A DNA stretch of 64,000 nt. Origin: Thermoanaerobaculia bacterium (GTDB taxonomy: Bacteria > Acidobacteriota > Thermoanaerobaculia > Multivoradales > J023). Location: NCBI GenBank assembly GCA_030431255.1, contig JAUIJL010000005.1:155313-219312 (forward strand). Direction: 5' to 3'. The notes under the pieces were generated by a model. That model was not told where the DNA came from, made no database searches, and worked only from the letters and a program-made list of their open reading frames with translations. The position numbers and the translations under genes are program-made. Shown one piece after another: positions 9,060 to 17,752 of the stretch (position 1 is the stretch's first letter; each line of letters opens with the position of its first letter).

Positions 9060-9845
9060 CTAGGGCTGATCGGTTTTTTCGGATTGCGGTTCCGCTTCTT
9101 CCGGCTCGAGCGGCGGAATTGGCCCGTATCCTAGAGCTGAGCTGAGGAAGCTGCCCAGGGAATAGGTGGCGACCGCCCACAGCAGGCCGATCGTCGCCCC
9201 CAGAACCGCGCCGCCCCAGGGTATCCCGGATTGCCCCAAATAGGTATCCATCCACAAGAGGAGATCGTCGCTGCGCAACAGCTGGGAGTGATCCTGCCAG
9301 GGAGACAGCTGGGTCACCACAATCGAGCCGATCTCGTAAGCATCTCCGGTCAAAGACATGAATGGAGCCAGAGCGAAGGAAAGCCAAAAGCCGTAGTAGA
9401 AGGCCGAGCCGGAGGCGACCGAGCGCCGCAGCAAATAAATGCCGGGAAAGATGGTCAGCAGGAACGGGCTGAAGTCCGTCGCTAGGTAGATCAGGTCATT
9501 GCCGAAGGTATCGAAACCGGACAATCGGCCGGCGTACTCGCCCCCCGGCTCGACGAACGGAAAGATCAGGGCGTAGAGGTCACCGCCATAGACCCTGGCG
9601 ATCTCCAGCCGTGTGACCGAGCCGCCGGTCAACCAGCAGCCCGCCGCGTGCAGCAGCTCGTGGAAGGGAACATAGATCCACCATCCCACCATAAGACCGA
9701 CGAAGACCCAAGCCAACGCCACCGGACCGGGTACCAAGGACCTTTCCAGGCCGTTCCAAACGTCGAGCAGGGCGCGGAAGAAGACGGCTACCGATCTTTG
9801 CGCCTTAGATTGCCCGACGTCGGATTCCCCAGCTGTGTCGCTCAA
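9060..9845 (-). CDS. Polytopic membrane protein with HEXXH motif (M50-like/DUF3267-like)
   Basis: 261 aa, about five or six hydrophobic segments. The first long span carries HELLHAAGCW, an HEXXH zinc-peptidase motif embedded in a membrane segment, as in site-2-protease-like and DUF3267-type proteins. A later loop has DFSPFLLTIFPGIYLLRR. I did not find a clear NPDG-type second metal site, so catalytic activity is uncertain. The start at a TTG (9845) overlaps the stop of the upstream gene as TTGA with GGAGAG ahead of it; a longer in-frame ATG exists at 9890. Likely cotranscribed with the DUF3142 gene. Confidence 0.6.
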   Translation of the reverse strand: MSDTAGESDVGQSKAQRSVAVFFRALLDVWNGLERSLVPGPVALAWVFVGLMVGWWIYVPFHELLHAAGCWLTGGSVTRLEIARVYGGDLYALIFPFVEPGGEYAGRLSGFDTFGNDLIYLATDFSPFLLTIFPGIYLLRRSVASGSAFYYGFWLSFALAPFMSLTGDAYEIGSIVVTQLSPWQDHSQLLRSDDLLLWMDTYLGQSGIPWGGAVLGATIGLLWAVATYSLGSFLSSALGYGPIPPLEPEEAEPQSEKTDQP

Positions 9846-11536
9846 GGGGTCGACTCTCCAGCTTCGTCCTCGAACGATCCGTTGCTCCACCGACGAGGTC
9901 CTACTTTCAGAGTCCGGCCGTCGGGCAAGAGAAAGCTGGCTTCCAGGACCAGCACCGGCTCAGCCCGGCCGATGACCTCGATATTGCCGGTGGTCGCCTT
10001 CTGGAATCCTTCCAAAATCGGCAAGAAGAGCCGAAGGACATTAGGATCCCTGCGCTTGAGCACGTAATTACCGTCTTCATTGAGAGTGAGCATGTCGAAT
10101 CGGTTGAAGTCGCCCACATCCACATTGCGGTTGAATTCTCCCGACTCGGTGAGAATCTGGAGATAGTTGTTCTCCAGGAGGGCGAGCTCGGTGAACTCGC
10201 GATTTCCGCTCTCCAATCCGAATCGCACCAGCCAGCCCCGACCGGAGCGTCGCTGAACACTGACATCGAAGCCGATTTCCGGAGTGGCGGGTTGGGGATC
10301 GAAGGCGAGCAGCAGGCTCTCGCTGTGCAACGACAGCCCTTCTTCCTCGCTCGGCAATCGATGAAACAGCTGACCCAAATGGTGGGGCAAAGCCCAGACT
10401 TCCACCAAACGTAGAAGCTCTTCCAGGTCCGAGGTGGCGATCCGTACCATGCGGACGGTCTCGCCTTGCTCGATCTCCCAATCGTCGACCCTAGTGTTTC
10501 GCTCGGCACCCATCGTATAGACCCGCCGATTGACCCCATTGAAGCTGAAACCCGGCCGCAGCCTGAGATCCGGATTGCGCAAGAGGTCCAACATGGAACG
10601 GCGCGTCGTGCGCGCTCTCACGCCACCGCTCTCGGAGATCAGGCTGGCGGTGCCCAAGGTGATGACCCCGAGCTGATACGGCACCTTCAGCTTTTCAAGC
10701 AGGTGCAGACGCCGCTCCAGCTCGACGAAATCCCACGCATCGCCGGCGTCGTTTTCATTGACCCGCTGCCCATAGAGGAACGGCACCACGAAATCGACCG
10801 CATCGGCGACCGCCTGTAACCCCTCTTTGCCGATCCAAGATCGTTGGACCGTGATCGACAAATAGAGATCGTTCGACAGCTCGCTTTGGATGCCTTCCAA
10901 GAACGCCGCGTAGGAGGAGAAGCTCGAAACCTTGGTGAAATCCAAATGGATGCCGACCACCAGGGCTCCACGGCTTTCGACATCGAACCGAAGCTGTTGC
11001 GCCGCCTCGGCCACTTGGGCTCCCACGGCGCTCGCATCGTCCACGGAGTCGCCGGACCAAGATCCTCGAATCGCCAGGGTGGTCGGCAACGAGGCTTCAA
11101 GGTCGGGGATTTGATATCGCTTGAGCAGATCGGGGCCTTTGAGATCGAGCTTGGCGGCGGTCACATAGGCTTCTTCTACCCCCGCATCCTTGAGCCGAGC
11201 CAAGGTGCTGGCGGTGACTTCCTCGGAGCTCGAGCCGATCCAAATCGCGGAGGCAGAAGTCTTCTGCTTTCGTTTATTGCCACCGAAACACCCCGAGGAC
11301 ACCCACGATACCGCCAACAGAACAGCCATCATCAAGGCGAGCGATGAGCGCTTCAGATCTCGGTGGGCTCGGCTCGAATCCGACACCTTCGAATCAGACG
11401 GCTCTGAAGCAGACGGCACCAAGGCAGACGGCACCAAGGCAGACGGCACCGAGGCAGACGGCACCGAGGCAGACGGCACCGAGGTAGACGGCTCCGCGAC
11501 TGACGGCTCCGAGGTAGACGGCTCAGTGAAAATCAT
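9842..11536 (-). CDS. DUF3142 domain protein with N-terminal pentapeptide repeats
   Basis: 564 aa. After a low-complexity N-terminus made of VPSAS/VPSAL-type pentapeptides (residues about 5-45) comes a basic stretch, a hydrophobic helix and a lipobox-like VSSGC near residue 83. The body matches the DUF3142 pattern (SASAIWIGSSSEEV, GIHLDFTKVSSFSSYAAFL, VDFVVPFLYGQRV), a family that looks like a TIM-barrel glycosidase relative. The ATG at 11536 is chosen for a strong GGAAGG at good spacing; a GTG at 11386 after the repeats would give a conventional lipoprotein. Located downstream of the large histidine kinase. Confidence 0.65.
   Translation of the reverse strand: MIFTEPSTSEPSVAEPSTSVPSASVPSASVPSALVPSALVPSASEPSDSKVSDSSRAHRDLKRSSLALMMAVLLAVSWVSSGCFGGNKRKQKTSASAIWIGSSSEEVTASTLARLKDAGVEEAYVTAAKLDLKGPDLLKRYQIPDLEASLPTTLAIRGSWSGDSVDDASAVGAQVAEAAQQLRFDVESRGALVVGIHLDFTKVSSFSSYAAFLEGIQSELSNDLYLSITVQRSWIGKEGLQAVADAVDFVVPFLYGQRVNENDAGDAWDFVELERRLHLLEKLKVPYQLGVITLGTASLISESGGVRARTTRRSMLDLLRNPDLRLRPGFSFNGVNRRVYTMGAERNTRVDDWEIEQGETVRMVRIATSDLEELLRLVEVWALPHHLGQLFHRLPSEEEGLSLHSESLLLAFDPQPATPEIGFDVSVQRRSGRGWLVRFGLESGNREFTELALLENNYLQILTESGEFNRNVDVGDFNRFDMLTLNEDGNYVLKRRDPNVLRLFLPILEGFQKATTGNIEVIGRAEPVLVLEASFLLPDGRTLKVGPRRWSNGSFEDEAGESTP
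11391..11524. repeat. 15-bp tandem repeats encoding VPSAS pentapeptides
   Basis: About nine imperfect copies of a 15-bp unit (plus-strand form GAGGCAGACGGCACC) lie in the 5' part of the DUF3142 gene. Because the unit is a multiple of three, copy-number change would lengthen or shorten the N-terminus without a frameshift. Confidence 0.85.
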
Positions 11537-11598
11537 GGGAAATCCTTCCTGCACACTTTCAGCTCAATATCTCCGGCTCGACGTGATGGATCCGACCT

Positions 11599-14500
11599 TC
11601 AGCTCGACGCCTCGGGATCCCCAGGCGAAACGGCTAGAGGAATCCTAATGATGACAGATAGCCCCCCGCCAGGGCGATTCCGGGCTTCGATCTCGCCGCC
11701 GTGCTCGTCGACGATGCGTCGGACGATCGCCAGACCTAGCCCGGTTCCGGTTTCGTAGGTCGAAAAATAGGGCTCGAAAATTCGACTCAGCTTTTGAGGA
11801 TCCACTCCGGGGCCTGAATCACTCACCTCCACCACCGCCCAGCGTTGCTGCTCGGGCCCGATCTCCGAGCCGACCGCCAGCTCGACCCGTCCCTGGCTGG
11901 GCGCGGCGGCCCGGTAGGCGTTCTCCAACAGATTTCGCACCGCCCGGCCGAGCAGCTTTTCGTCGAAACGGGCGAAGACGGGATCCTCAGGATGCGTCAT
12001 CTCCAACGTCACGCCGCGTTCCTGGGCATCGCGATAGGACGCTACGAGCTCGGCCATGGGTCGCCCTAAATCGGCCGACTCCAACTTTGCCGCCGGAATC
12101 CGGCTGTAAATCGAAAATTCGGAGGCGATCGCCCTCAGCTCTTGCACATTGACGAGAATATTGTCGGTGCATCGGTCGAAGACTTCGTCGAGGCGATCCG
12201 GATCCACTTTGTGGACCTGCCGCAGATGCTCAGCCGACAGCTGGATCGGAGTCAGGGGATTCTTGATCTCGTGGGCGATGATGCGGGCCATTTCCGCCCA
12301 GGCTTCGAGCCGCTGCCCCCTCAGGACCTCGGTGTCGTCGTCGACCACCAACAACGCGGCTGGATCGGTGTGTCCCGGAATGGGCACCCAAGTTAAGGTC
12401 CACTCTCGCACATCCACGGTCTCCCCCACGGGTCTGAGCTTGACCTGCTCCGTCTGCCGCAAGTTTCCGTCGCGAGCTTGCTTCCAGAACTCACCCAAAG
12501 GCGCAAGATGCGGGTCGGTAACCAGGCGCTCCTCGATCGATTCTCCGACCCGGGTGCCGAGAAGCTCCGCGGCAACCTGATTCTGAAACGCCACCCGATC
12601 CTCGCGGTCCAAGGTCACCACCGCCGACGTGATGTTGGCCACCACCCTTTCCACGAATTGTTTCTCCCGCACCAGGCTCTGCCGGCTTTCGTCGATTTGC
12701 AGCGCCATCGTATGGATCGCTTCCGCCAATGCCGAAAGCTCTGTTTCTTTGGGCCGAATGTCGGGGAACGGCTCCCCCCTGGCGATACGACGGGTCCCGG
12801 AGATGAGCTCCATGATCGGTCGGGTGAATCCCCGGGTCAGCCGGCTTCCCACCGCCAACAACAAGGCGAAGAGGGCCGTGGTCACCAGCAGCGCCCGTCG
12901 CTGAAGCGCCGCCAGCTGACGCTCCGCAGCCTCTTCCTGCTCGAGCAAAGGCACGGACACAAAAAGCTCTTGCTGACTGGAGACCACACCGGGCACGTCC
13001 AGGGGCGCATAGACTTCTAAGTACGCCAAGTCACCCGTTCGTCGACGTCGGAGCTCCATGCCGTGCCCCAGCAGCGTCAGCCGGGTGAAGATCTCGCCAG
13101 GAATGCGGCGCGGTAGAAGACCCGAGGTAAAGAGCTCTTCCTGGCTCGACTGATAAATCCGGCTACCCCAGTACAAGCTCACTTGGTATTGGACCAGATC
13201 CGACATCCACTCCATCAGCTCCCGATTGACTTGGGTCTCAATCGCCACGCCGGGCTGCAGCCCGTTGAGGAAATTGACCAACAGCTCACGGGCGGAAACC
13301 ATGGCCCGCTGGGCGTCTTCCACCTGCTCTTCTTGCAGACGCTCGGAAAAGCTGCGCAAGAGAATCAGGTTCAGGGCCACCAGGGGCACCAACAGAAGCA
13401 CGGTGTAAACCATCACCAAACGGCTGGAGTACGAGCGCAGGGAACGGCGCATCAGCTCTACCAGCCCAGGACGGGTCGTGGGAATCAGCCAGATCAACCA
13501 GGCCGCCAAGATCATCGCCGGCAGCATGCCCAGGGCCATGAATCCCACCCGCTCAAAAGCTTCCCTCGGCCCGAGATCCGGCAACAAAAGTGCCGTAATG
13601 CCCTCATCGTCGGGCTCCAACCAACAAAGGCTGGGGCCGTCCGGCGTTTGGATCCGGCTCCGGGTGGGCAAGGTCTCCAACAGCTCCGGGGGCAAGGGCG
13701 GCAGGGTTTGCCAAGGGCTGGCGAGGGCTCGGCCTGATTGGCTGAAGTAGGCGTACCTCACCTCCCGGGGCAGGCCGTCGGCTTTATTTCCCCTGGGTTT
13801 GCCGCGGACCAAATATCGCTCGAGCTCCTCGAGCTCGTCGATACCGATTCGGAAACCGGGTCGGGCCAGGAACCAATAGCGTGCTCGGCCCCAGAGCCGG
13901 CCCTCGGAGAAAAGATCCGCCTCTCCATAGACCTTTTCGGTCCACGCCCCGGCTTGCGGAACCCTGAGACGACCGACGCCGGGCAAAGGCTCACCGTTGT
14001 CTCCCAAGGGAAGGCCGAAGGAGAAGCTCGACTGCCGACCCTCCGAGTCCTCGACCACCAGGGCCGACAATCCGTCACGTTGCGGCAGCGGCGAATCTCG
14101 CCACAGCTCAAAAGCCAAATCCTCTCGACTGGAAAACGGTGCCCCCCCTTGTGAGGACAATCCGCTTTCGGCCGGATCCCAAGCCTCGAAGTGGGTCTGC
14201 AGCTGCAACAAGATATTGTTGAGATCATCATCGGTCGGAGGGGCTACCAAAGGCAGGTAGACCTCTTGAACCTGAGCCCGCAGCACCGCCCGCTCGGCAA
14301 TTTGCCAAACGTTGCTCGCCATCAGAGACGCGGTCAGCGCCACGACACCGAGCAAGGCCGGCGACCCGCGCTCGTCGACGCGGGCCCACCAAAGGGCCAA
14401 GGAGCCGGCCCCAAAGGCCCCGATTACGATCGCCGGCCCGGCCCAATCATGGACGGCCGCGGCTACGAGCAAGGCGACCAAAGATAGGCTTAGCCAAGGC

Positions 14501-15915
14501 GAGGGTCTTCCCCCGTGACGCGGAATGCCCAGAAATAAAGCTAGAGCTGAAGCGGCCACCGCGGAGCGCAGCAGGAACGCGTCCACGGAATGCCCTTCCG
14601 AGCCGGCCGGGCTCCACAGACCTTGCTCGTTTTGGATGAGGAATGAAAACGCCACGAGGCCGACGAATCCACCGACGCCGGTCGTCATCGCCGCCATCGA
14701 TCGGGCCCTGGACTCCGAAAGCAGCTCAACGACGTCCTGATCTCGGCTGGGCATCGCGCTCACATCGACCGACTTTTCTCTTGGATCCGTCGGCGCTCCT
14801 TGGTCCGTCGACGTCCTTTGATCCGCCAACACCCTTTCATCCGCCAAGACCCTTTCATCCGCCAACACCCTGGCCAAAACCCAGACGAGATAGGCGATCG
14901 CCATGGCGGAAGCCACGGCGGCCAAAGGAGCCCCTCCGATCACCAAACCCACGCCCGCGATCACGCCCACGACGGCGCCGAGCGCCGACAAACGCACCCA
15001 GAGGACCGATGAGCGGGAACGATCGTCCTCTCGCCCCTCTCCCAGAAGGTGCAGGCAACCCCAAAGGAACACCAGGGCTAATCCGAGCACCAACCAGATC
15101 CGCCGGCCATACCAAAGCCAAGGGGACGAAAACGCTCGGCCGTCGCTGGATTTGAGATCCACCTGGAGCGCTGCTTCCCCGGTTCTCGGGTCGAGGCCGC
15201 CGTCGGCAGCTTCCGCGAGCTTGACGCAGAGCAACGGCAGACCGCTGTCTTCTGCCAGAACCCGCACCCCTTCCTTCACCTCGGCGTTGGGGTCGGCCAT
15301 GAACCAATCCACAGATGCGCCGAACGCGGCGAAAGGGAACGGATCGACCGGCAGGCTCAAACCGACGACCAACCGGCGACGCGCCTGATCGGCCTGCTGT
15401 AGGGTCCTGACGGCCCACAGGGTGACCGCGGTATCCGCTCGGTGCCAGGAGTGTCCGTCTCTCGGCAACGCGGAAATCTCGGGCTCGTGCAGAAGCCCCG
15501 GACCGTGCCAAGCGATGGCTTCGTCGTCGGCGTCGTAGAGCAGCACCGTGGCACCGCGCTCACCGATCTGCGGGGTGCTGAGCAAGGTCGCGTTTTCTTG
15601 CAGAAACTGGAAAAGCTCCAATCGCAGGCCGGGCCGCGGCTCCGGATCCACGGCTTTGAGCTCCGTGGCCAAACCATCAGCCGCGATATCCAGCTGTCGC
15701 CAAGTCTCTTCATATCGCTGCTCGATCTCGCCCCAGCTCGCCACGTTCGGATTCGGCATGCCTTGAACCACGAGCCAAGCCGAGAATAGGACCAAGGCCG
15801 CCCACCGCAACCCACGGGTACCCAACGTCGGAGGTTTGAAAACCAGCAGCGCCGCCGACAGCATCCACAGGCAAACGACGGCCACCGTGTCACCCGGGAT
15901 CGCAGAAAAGCTCAT
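11599..15915 (-). CDS. Very large NtrY-like membrane histidine kinase
   Basis: 1438 aa. The N-terminal ~900 residues hold multiple membrane spans separated by two extracytoplasmic regions, with an odd RVLADE hexapeptide repeat near residue 360. A second membrane pair near 850-1000 leads into HAMP (TRPIMELISGTRRIARGEPF, ~1010-1060), PAS (NITSAVVTLDREDRVAFQNQ, ~1080-1190), the His box EMARIIAHEIKNPLTP (His ~1210) and HATPase boxes NLLENAYRAA, DSGPGVDP and GTGLGLAIVRRIVDEHGGEI. The HAMP-PAS-HisKA order and EIKNPLTPIQLSAE sequence are NtrY-like. It starts 10 bases after the FHA/AAA regulator, so the two probably act together, though that regulator has no receiver domain. Confidence 0.88.
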   Translation of the reverse strand: MSFSAIPGDTVAVVCLWMLSAALLVFKPPTLGTRGLRWAALVLFSAWLVVQGMPNPNVASWGEIEQRYEETWRQLDIAADGLATELKAVDPEPRPGLRLELFQFLQENATLLSTPQIGERGATVLLYDADDEAIAWHGPGLLHEPEISALPRDGHSWHRADTAVTLWAVRTLQQADQARRRLVVGLSLPVDPFPFAAFGASVDWFMADPNAEVKEGVRVLAEDSGLPLLCVKLAEAADGGLDPRTGEAALQVDLKSSDGRAFSSPWLWYGRRIWLVLGLALVFLWGCLHLLGEGREDDRSRSSVLWVRLSALGAVVGVIAGVGLVIGGAPLAAVASAMAIAYLVWVLARVLADERVLADERVLADQRTSTDQGAPTDPREKSVDVSAMPSRDQDVVELLSESRARSMAAMTTGVGGFVGLVAFSFLIQNEQGLWSPAGSEGHSVDAFLLRSAVAASALALFLGIPRHGGRPSPWLSLSLVALLVAAAVHDWAGPAIVIGAFGAGSLALWWARVDERGSPALLGVVALTASLMASNVWQIAERAVLRAQVQEVYLPLVAPPTDDDLNNILLQLQTHFEAWDPAESGLSSQGGAPFSSREDLAFELWRDSPLPQRDGLSALVVEDSEGRQSSFSFGLPLGDNGEPLPGVGRLRVPQAGAWTEKVYGEADLFSEGRLWGRARYWFLARPGFRIGIDELEELERYLVRGKPRGNKADGLPREVRYAYFSQSGRALASPWQTLPPLPPELLETLPTRSRIQTPDGPSLCWLEPDDEGITALLLPDLGPREAFERVGFMALGMLPAMILAAWLIWLIPTTRPGLVELMRRSLRSYSSRLVMVYTVLLLVPLVALNLILLRSFSERLQEEQVEDAQRAMVSARELLVNFLNGLQPGVAIETQVNRELMEWMSDLVQYQVSLYWGSRIYQSSQEELFTSGLLPRRIPGEIFTRLTLLGHGMELRRRRTGDLAYLEVYAPLDVPGVVSSQQELFVSVPLLEQEEAAERQLAALQRRALLVTTALFALLLAVGSRLTRGFTRPIMELISGTRRIARGEPFPDIRPKETELSALAEAIHTMALQIDESRQSLVREKQFVERVVANITSAVVTLDREDRVAFQNQVAAELLGTRVGESIEERLVTDPHLAPLGEFWKQARDGNLRQTEQVKLRPVGETVDVREWTLTWVPIPGHTDPAALLVVDDDTEVLRGQRLEAWAEMARIIAHEIKNPLTPIQLSAEHLRQVHKVDPDRLDEVFDRCTDNILVNVQELRAIASEFSIYSRIPAAKLESADLGRPMAELVASYRDAQERGVTLEMTHPEDPVFARFDEKLLGRAVRNLLENAYRAAAPSQGRVELAVGSEIGPEQQRWAVVEVSDSGPGVDPQKLSRIFEPYFSTYETGTGLGLAIVRRIVDEHGGEIEARNRPGGGLSVIIRIPLAVSPGDPEASS

Positions 15916-15925
15916 CGCTCGACGA

Positions 15926-17740
15926 TCACGCTTCGAGGCCCAACCGGTTGATTTTCATGCTCAGGCCATTCCTCGACAGGCCGAGCCGGCGGGCTGTCTC
16001 GGATTTGTTGCCGGAAGAGCGGCGCAAGGCTTCGCGAATCGCCGCCCGCTCGCAGTCGGCCACCAGCTTTTCCAAGTTGAGCTCGGAGCTCGCCGAGATC
16101 GTCGGCCGTAGGCCCTCGATCTTGGACAAGCGGACCTGCTCCGGCAGCATGCTGTCGTCGATCGGGCGCCCCGAGGGGCAGAGGTAAACCAAACGTCGGA
16201 CGATCGCTTCCAGCTCTTGCAGGTTGCCGGGGTAGTCGTGTTTGGCCAGGGCCTCCATCGCCTTGACGGTGATGCCTTGGATACGTTTGCCGGTTTGATG
16301 GCAGCAGCGATTGACCGACGCCTGAATCAGCAGGGGTAGATCCTCGCCGCGATCCCTCAGGGCGGGCACCTCGACCACGTATTGGGCAAGCCGGTACGCC
16401 AAATCGAGACGGAAGGCATCCCGAGCCACATAGGATTCCAAGGGCTGCATGCAGGAGCAAATCAGACGAACGTCGACCTGCCGGGATCGAAGGCTGTCCA
16501 CCGGCTCGGCTTCCCCGGAGCGCAGGAATCTCATCAATCGATCCTGTAGACGCAACGGCAGGGCTTCGATGTCTTCCAAATAAAGGGTGCCACCGTGGGC
16601 CTCGGTCAGCTTGCCCTCCCGGACCATCGTCTCGGTCTTGCCGTCGAGCTCGGCGCCGAAAATGTCCGCCTCGATTTGCGCGTTGGAGGCGCCGGAGCAT
16701 TGGGCGATCACAAAGGGCCCTTCGGAACGGCTGCCCGAAAGGTGTAGGGATCGAGCCAACAGCTCTTTCGACACGCCGACCTCACCGCGCAGCAAGACCG
16801 GCTCAGGAAGATCGACCGCTCCACGCAGCTCTTGAAGCACGCGTTTCATGGCCCTCGACTCCCCGGCGATCAGACCGGGTGCCAAGGTTAGGTCGCGTTG
16901 AGGATTGCGGCCGAAAAGAATCGGCTCGTATTGCCCGACATGGTGAACCAGGCCCAAGATCAGCTGGTCCGCCAAGGTCCGGAAGGCGGCCACCGGCGAC
17001 CACGTGTCGGGACGGAACCGAGGCAACGCAATGACGAAAAGGTGGGGACGCTCGAGGGCGGAGAACGAGCGGCAGACGATCCAAGCCGGCTGGTCGTCCA
17101 GGTCACCTGAGAAACCGTAGGCTTCCGTGCCGTGGTGGAGGCCGGACGCATCGGAAGTTTTCTCCGCATCGGCCACCTGGCGCAGCAAATCCTCACCGTG
17201 GCTCAGCCATTCCGCTCGGGTGGCGACCACCAGCTTGATGCCCCGATGGTCCGGCTCCCCTTGGAATAAGAATAAGACGCCGCCCCCCAGATCGCCCAAC
17301 AAATCGGTGACCAGGGATTCGAGGGTGATGCTGGACGCCGAGTCCGACAGGACCCACTGAGAGACCCTTGCCAAATGCTCCAACATGCTCTCTGGGGTGA
17401 TGGTGGGCTCGTCGGTCTGATCCTCAGAGGGTTGAGCCGGCGAAGCCGGCTCCGGCAGCACGTCCTCGAGCAAAAGGGCGATGGAGCCCAGTCGAATCTC
17501 GTCGAGCACTTGCAGCTCACCCTGTTTGACCCGATCACCGTTGATCAGCACACCCTTTCGGGTACCGAGGTCCTCGATCTCCAAGGCGCCGTCGACGACC
17601 CGAAGCCGGGCGTGCTCCGGCCCGACTCCTGCGAAGCTCAGCCGAATGTCGCAACGCGCACCGCTGCCGATCAACATCACGTCGCGGTCGACATTGAATC
17701 GTTGGACCCCGTTCGGGGCGTAGGCCACCAATCGATACAT
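15926..17740 (-). CDS. FHA-AAA-Fis transcription regulator with degenerate sigma-54 motifs
   Basis: 604 aa. FHA domain at 1-95 (LIGSGARCDIRL, PEHARLRVVDG, GTRKGVLINGDRV), a probable GAF-like region at ~130-270, an NtrC-type AAA core at ~290-520 and a Fis-type helix-turn-helix at the end (NKSETARRLGLSRNGLSMKI). The AAA core departs from active enhancer-binding proteins: Walker A reads GEVGVSKE instead of GExGTGKE, Walker B reads LYLEDI, and the GAFTGA loop after DIFGAELDG is replaced by KTETMVREG. It probably binds DNA and phosphopeptides but may not remodel sigma-54 polymerase. It sits between a PP2C phosphatase and a histidine kinase gene. Confidence 0.82.
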   Translation of the reverse strand: MYRLVAYAPNGVQRFNVDRDVMLIGSGARCDIRLSFAGVGPEHARLRVVDGALEIEDLGTRKGVLINGDRVKQGELQVLDEIRLGSIALLLEDVLPEPASPAQPSEDQTDEPTITPESMLEHLARVSQWVLSDSASSITLESLVTDLLGDLGGGVLFLFQGEPDHRGIKLVVATRAEWLSHGEDLLRQVADAEKTSDASGLHHGTEAYGFSGDLDDQPAWIVCRSFSALERPHLFVIALPRFRPDTWSPVAAFRTLADQLILGLVHHVGQYEPILFGRNPQRDLTLAPGLIAGESRAMKRVLQELRGAVDLPEPVLLRGEVGVSKELLARSLHLSGSRSEGPFVIAQCSGASNAQIEADIFGAELDGKTETMVREGKLTEAHGGTLYLEDIEALPLRLQDRLMRFLRSGEAEPVDSLRSRQVDVRLICSCMQPLESYVARDAFRLDLAYRLAQYVVEVPALRDRGEDLPLLIQASVNRCCHQTGKRIQGITVKAMEALAKHDYPGNLQELEAIVRRLVYLCPSGRPIDDSMLPEQVRLSKIEGLRPTISASSELNLEKLVADCERAAIREALRRSSGNKSETARRLGLSRNGLSMKINRLGLEA

Positions 17741-17752
17741 CGTCGATTCCTA

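Noticed and set aside
15912-16700. 262-aa minus-strand frame overlapping the FHA/AAA regulator
   Set aside because: It is in another frame of the same strand, with random-looking Arg/Gly/Pro composition; the 604-aa frame holds all recognisable domains.
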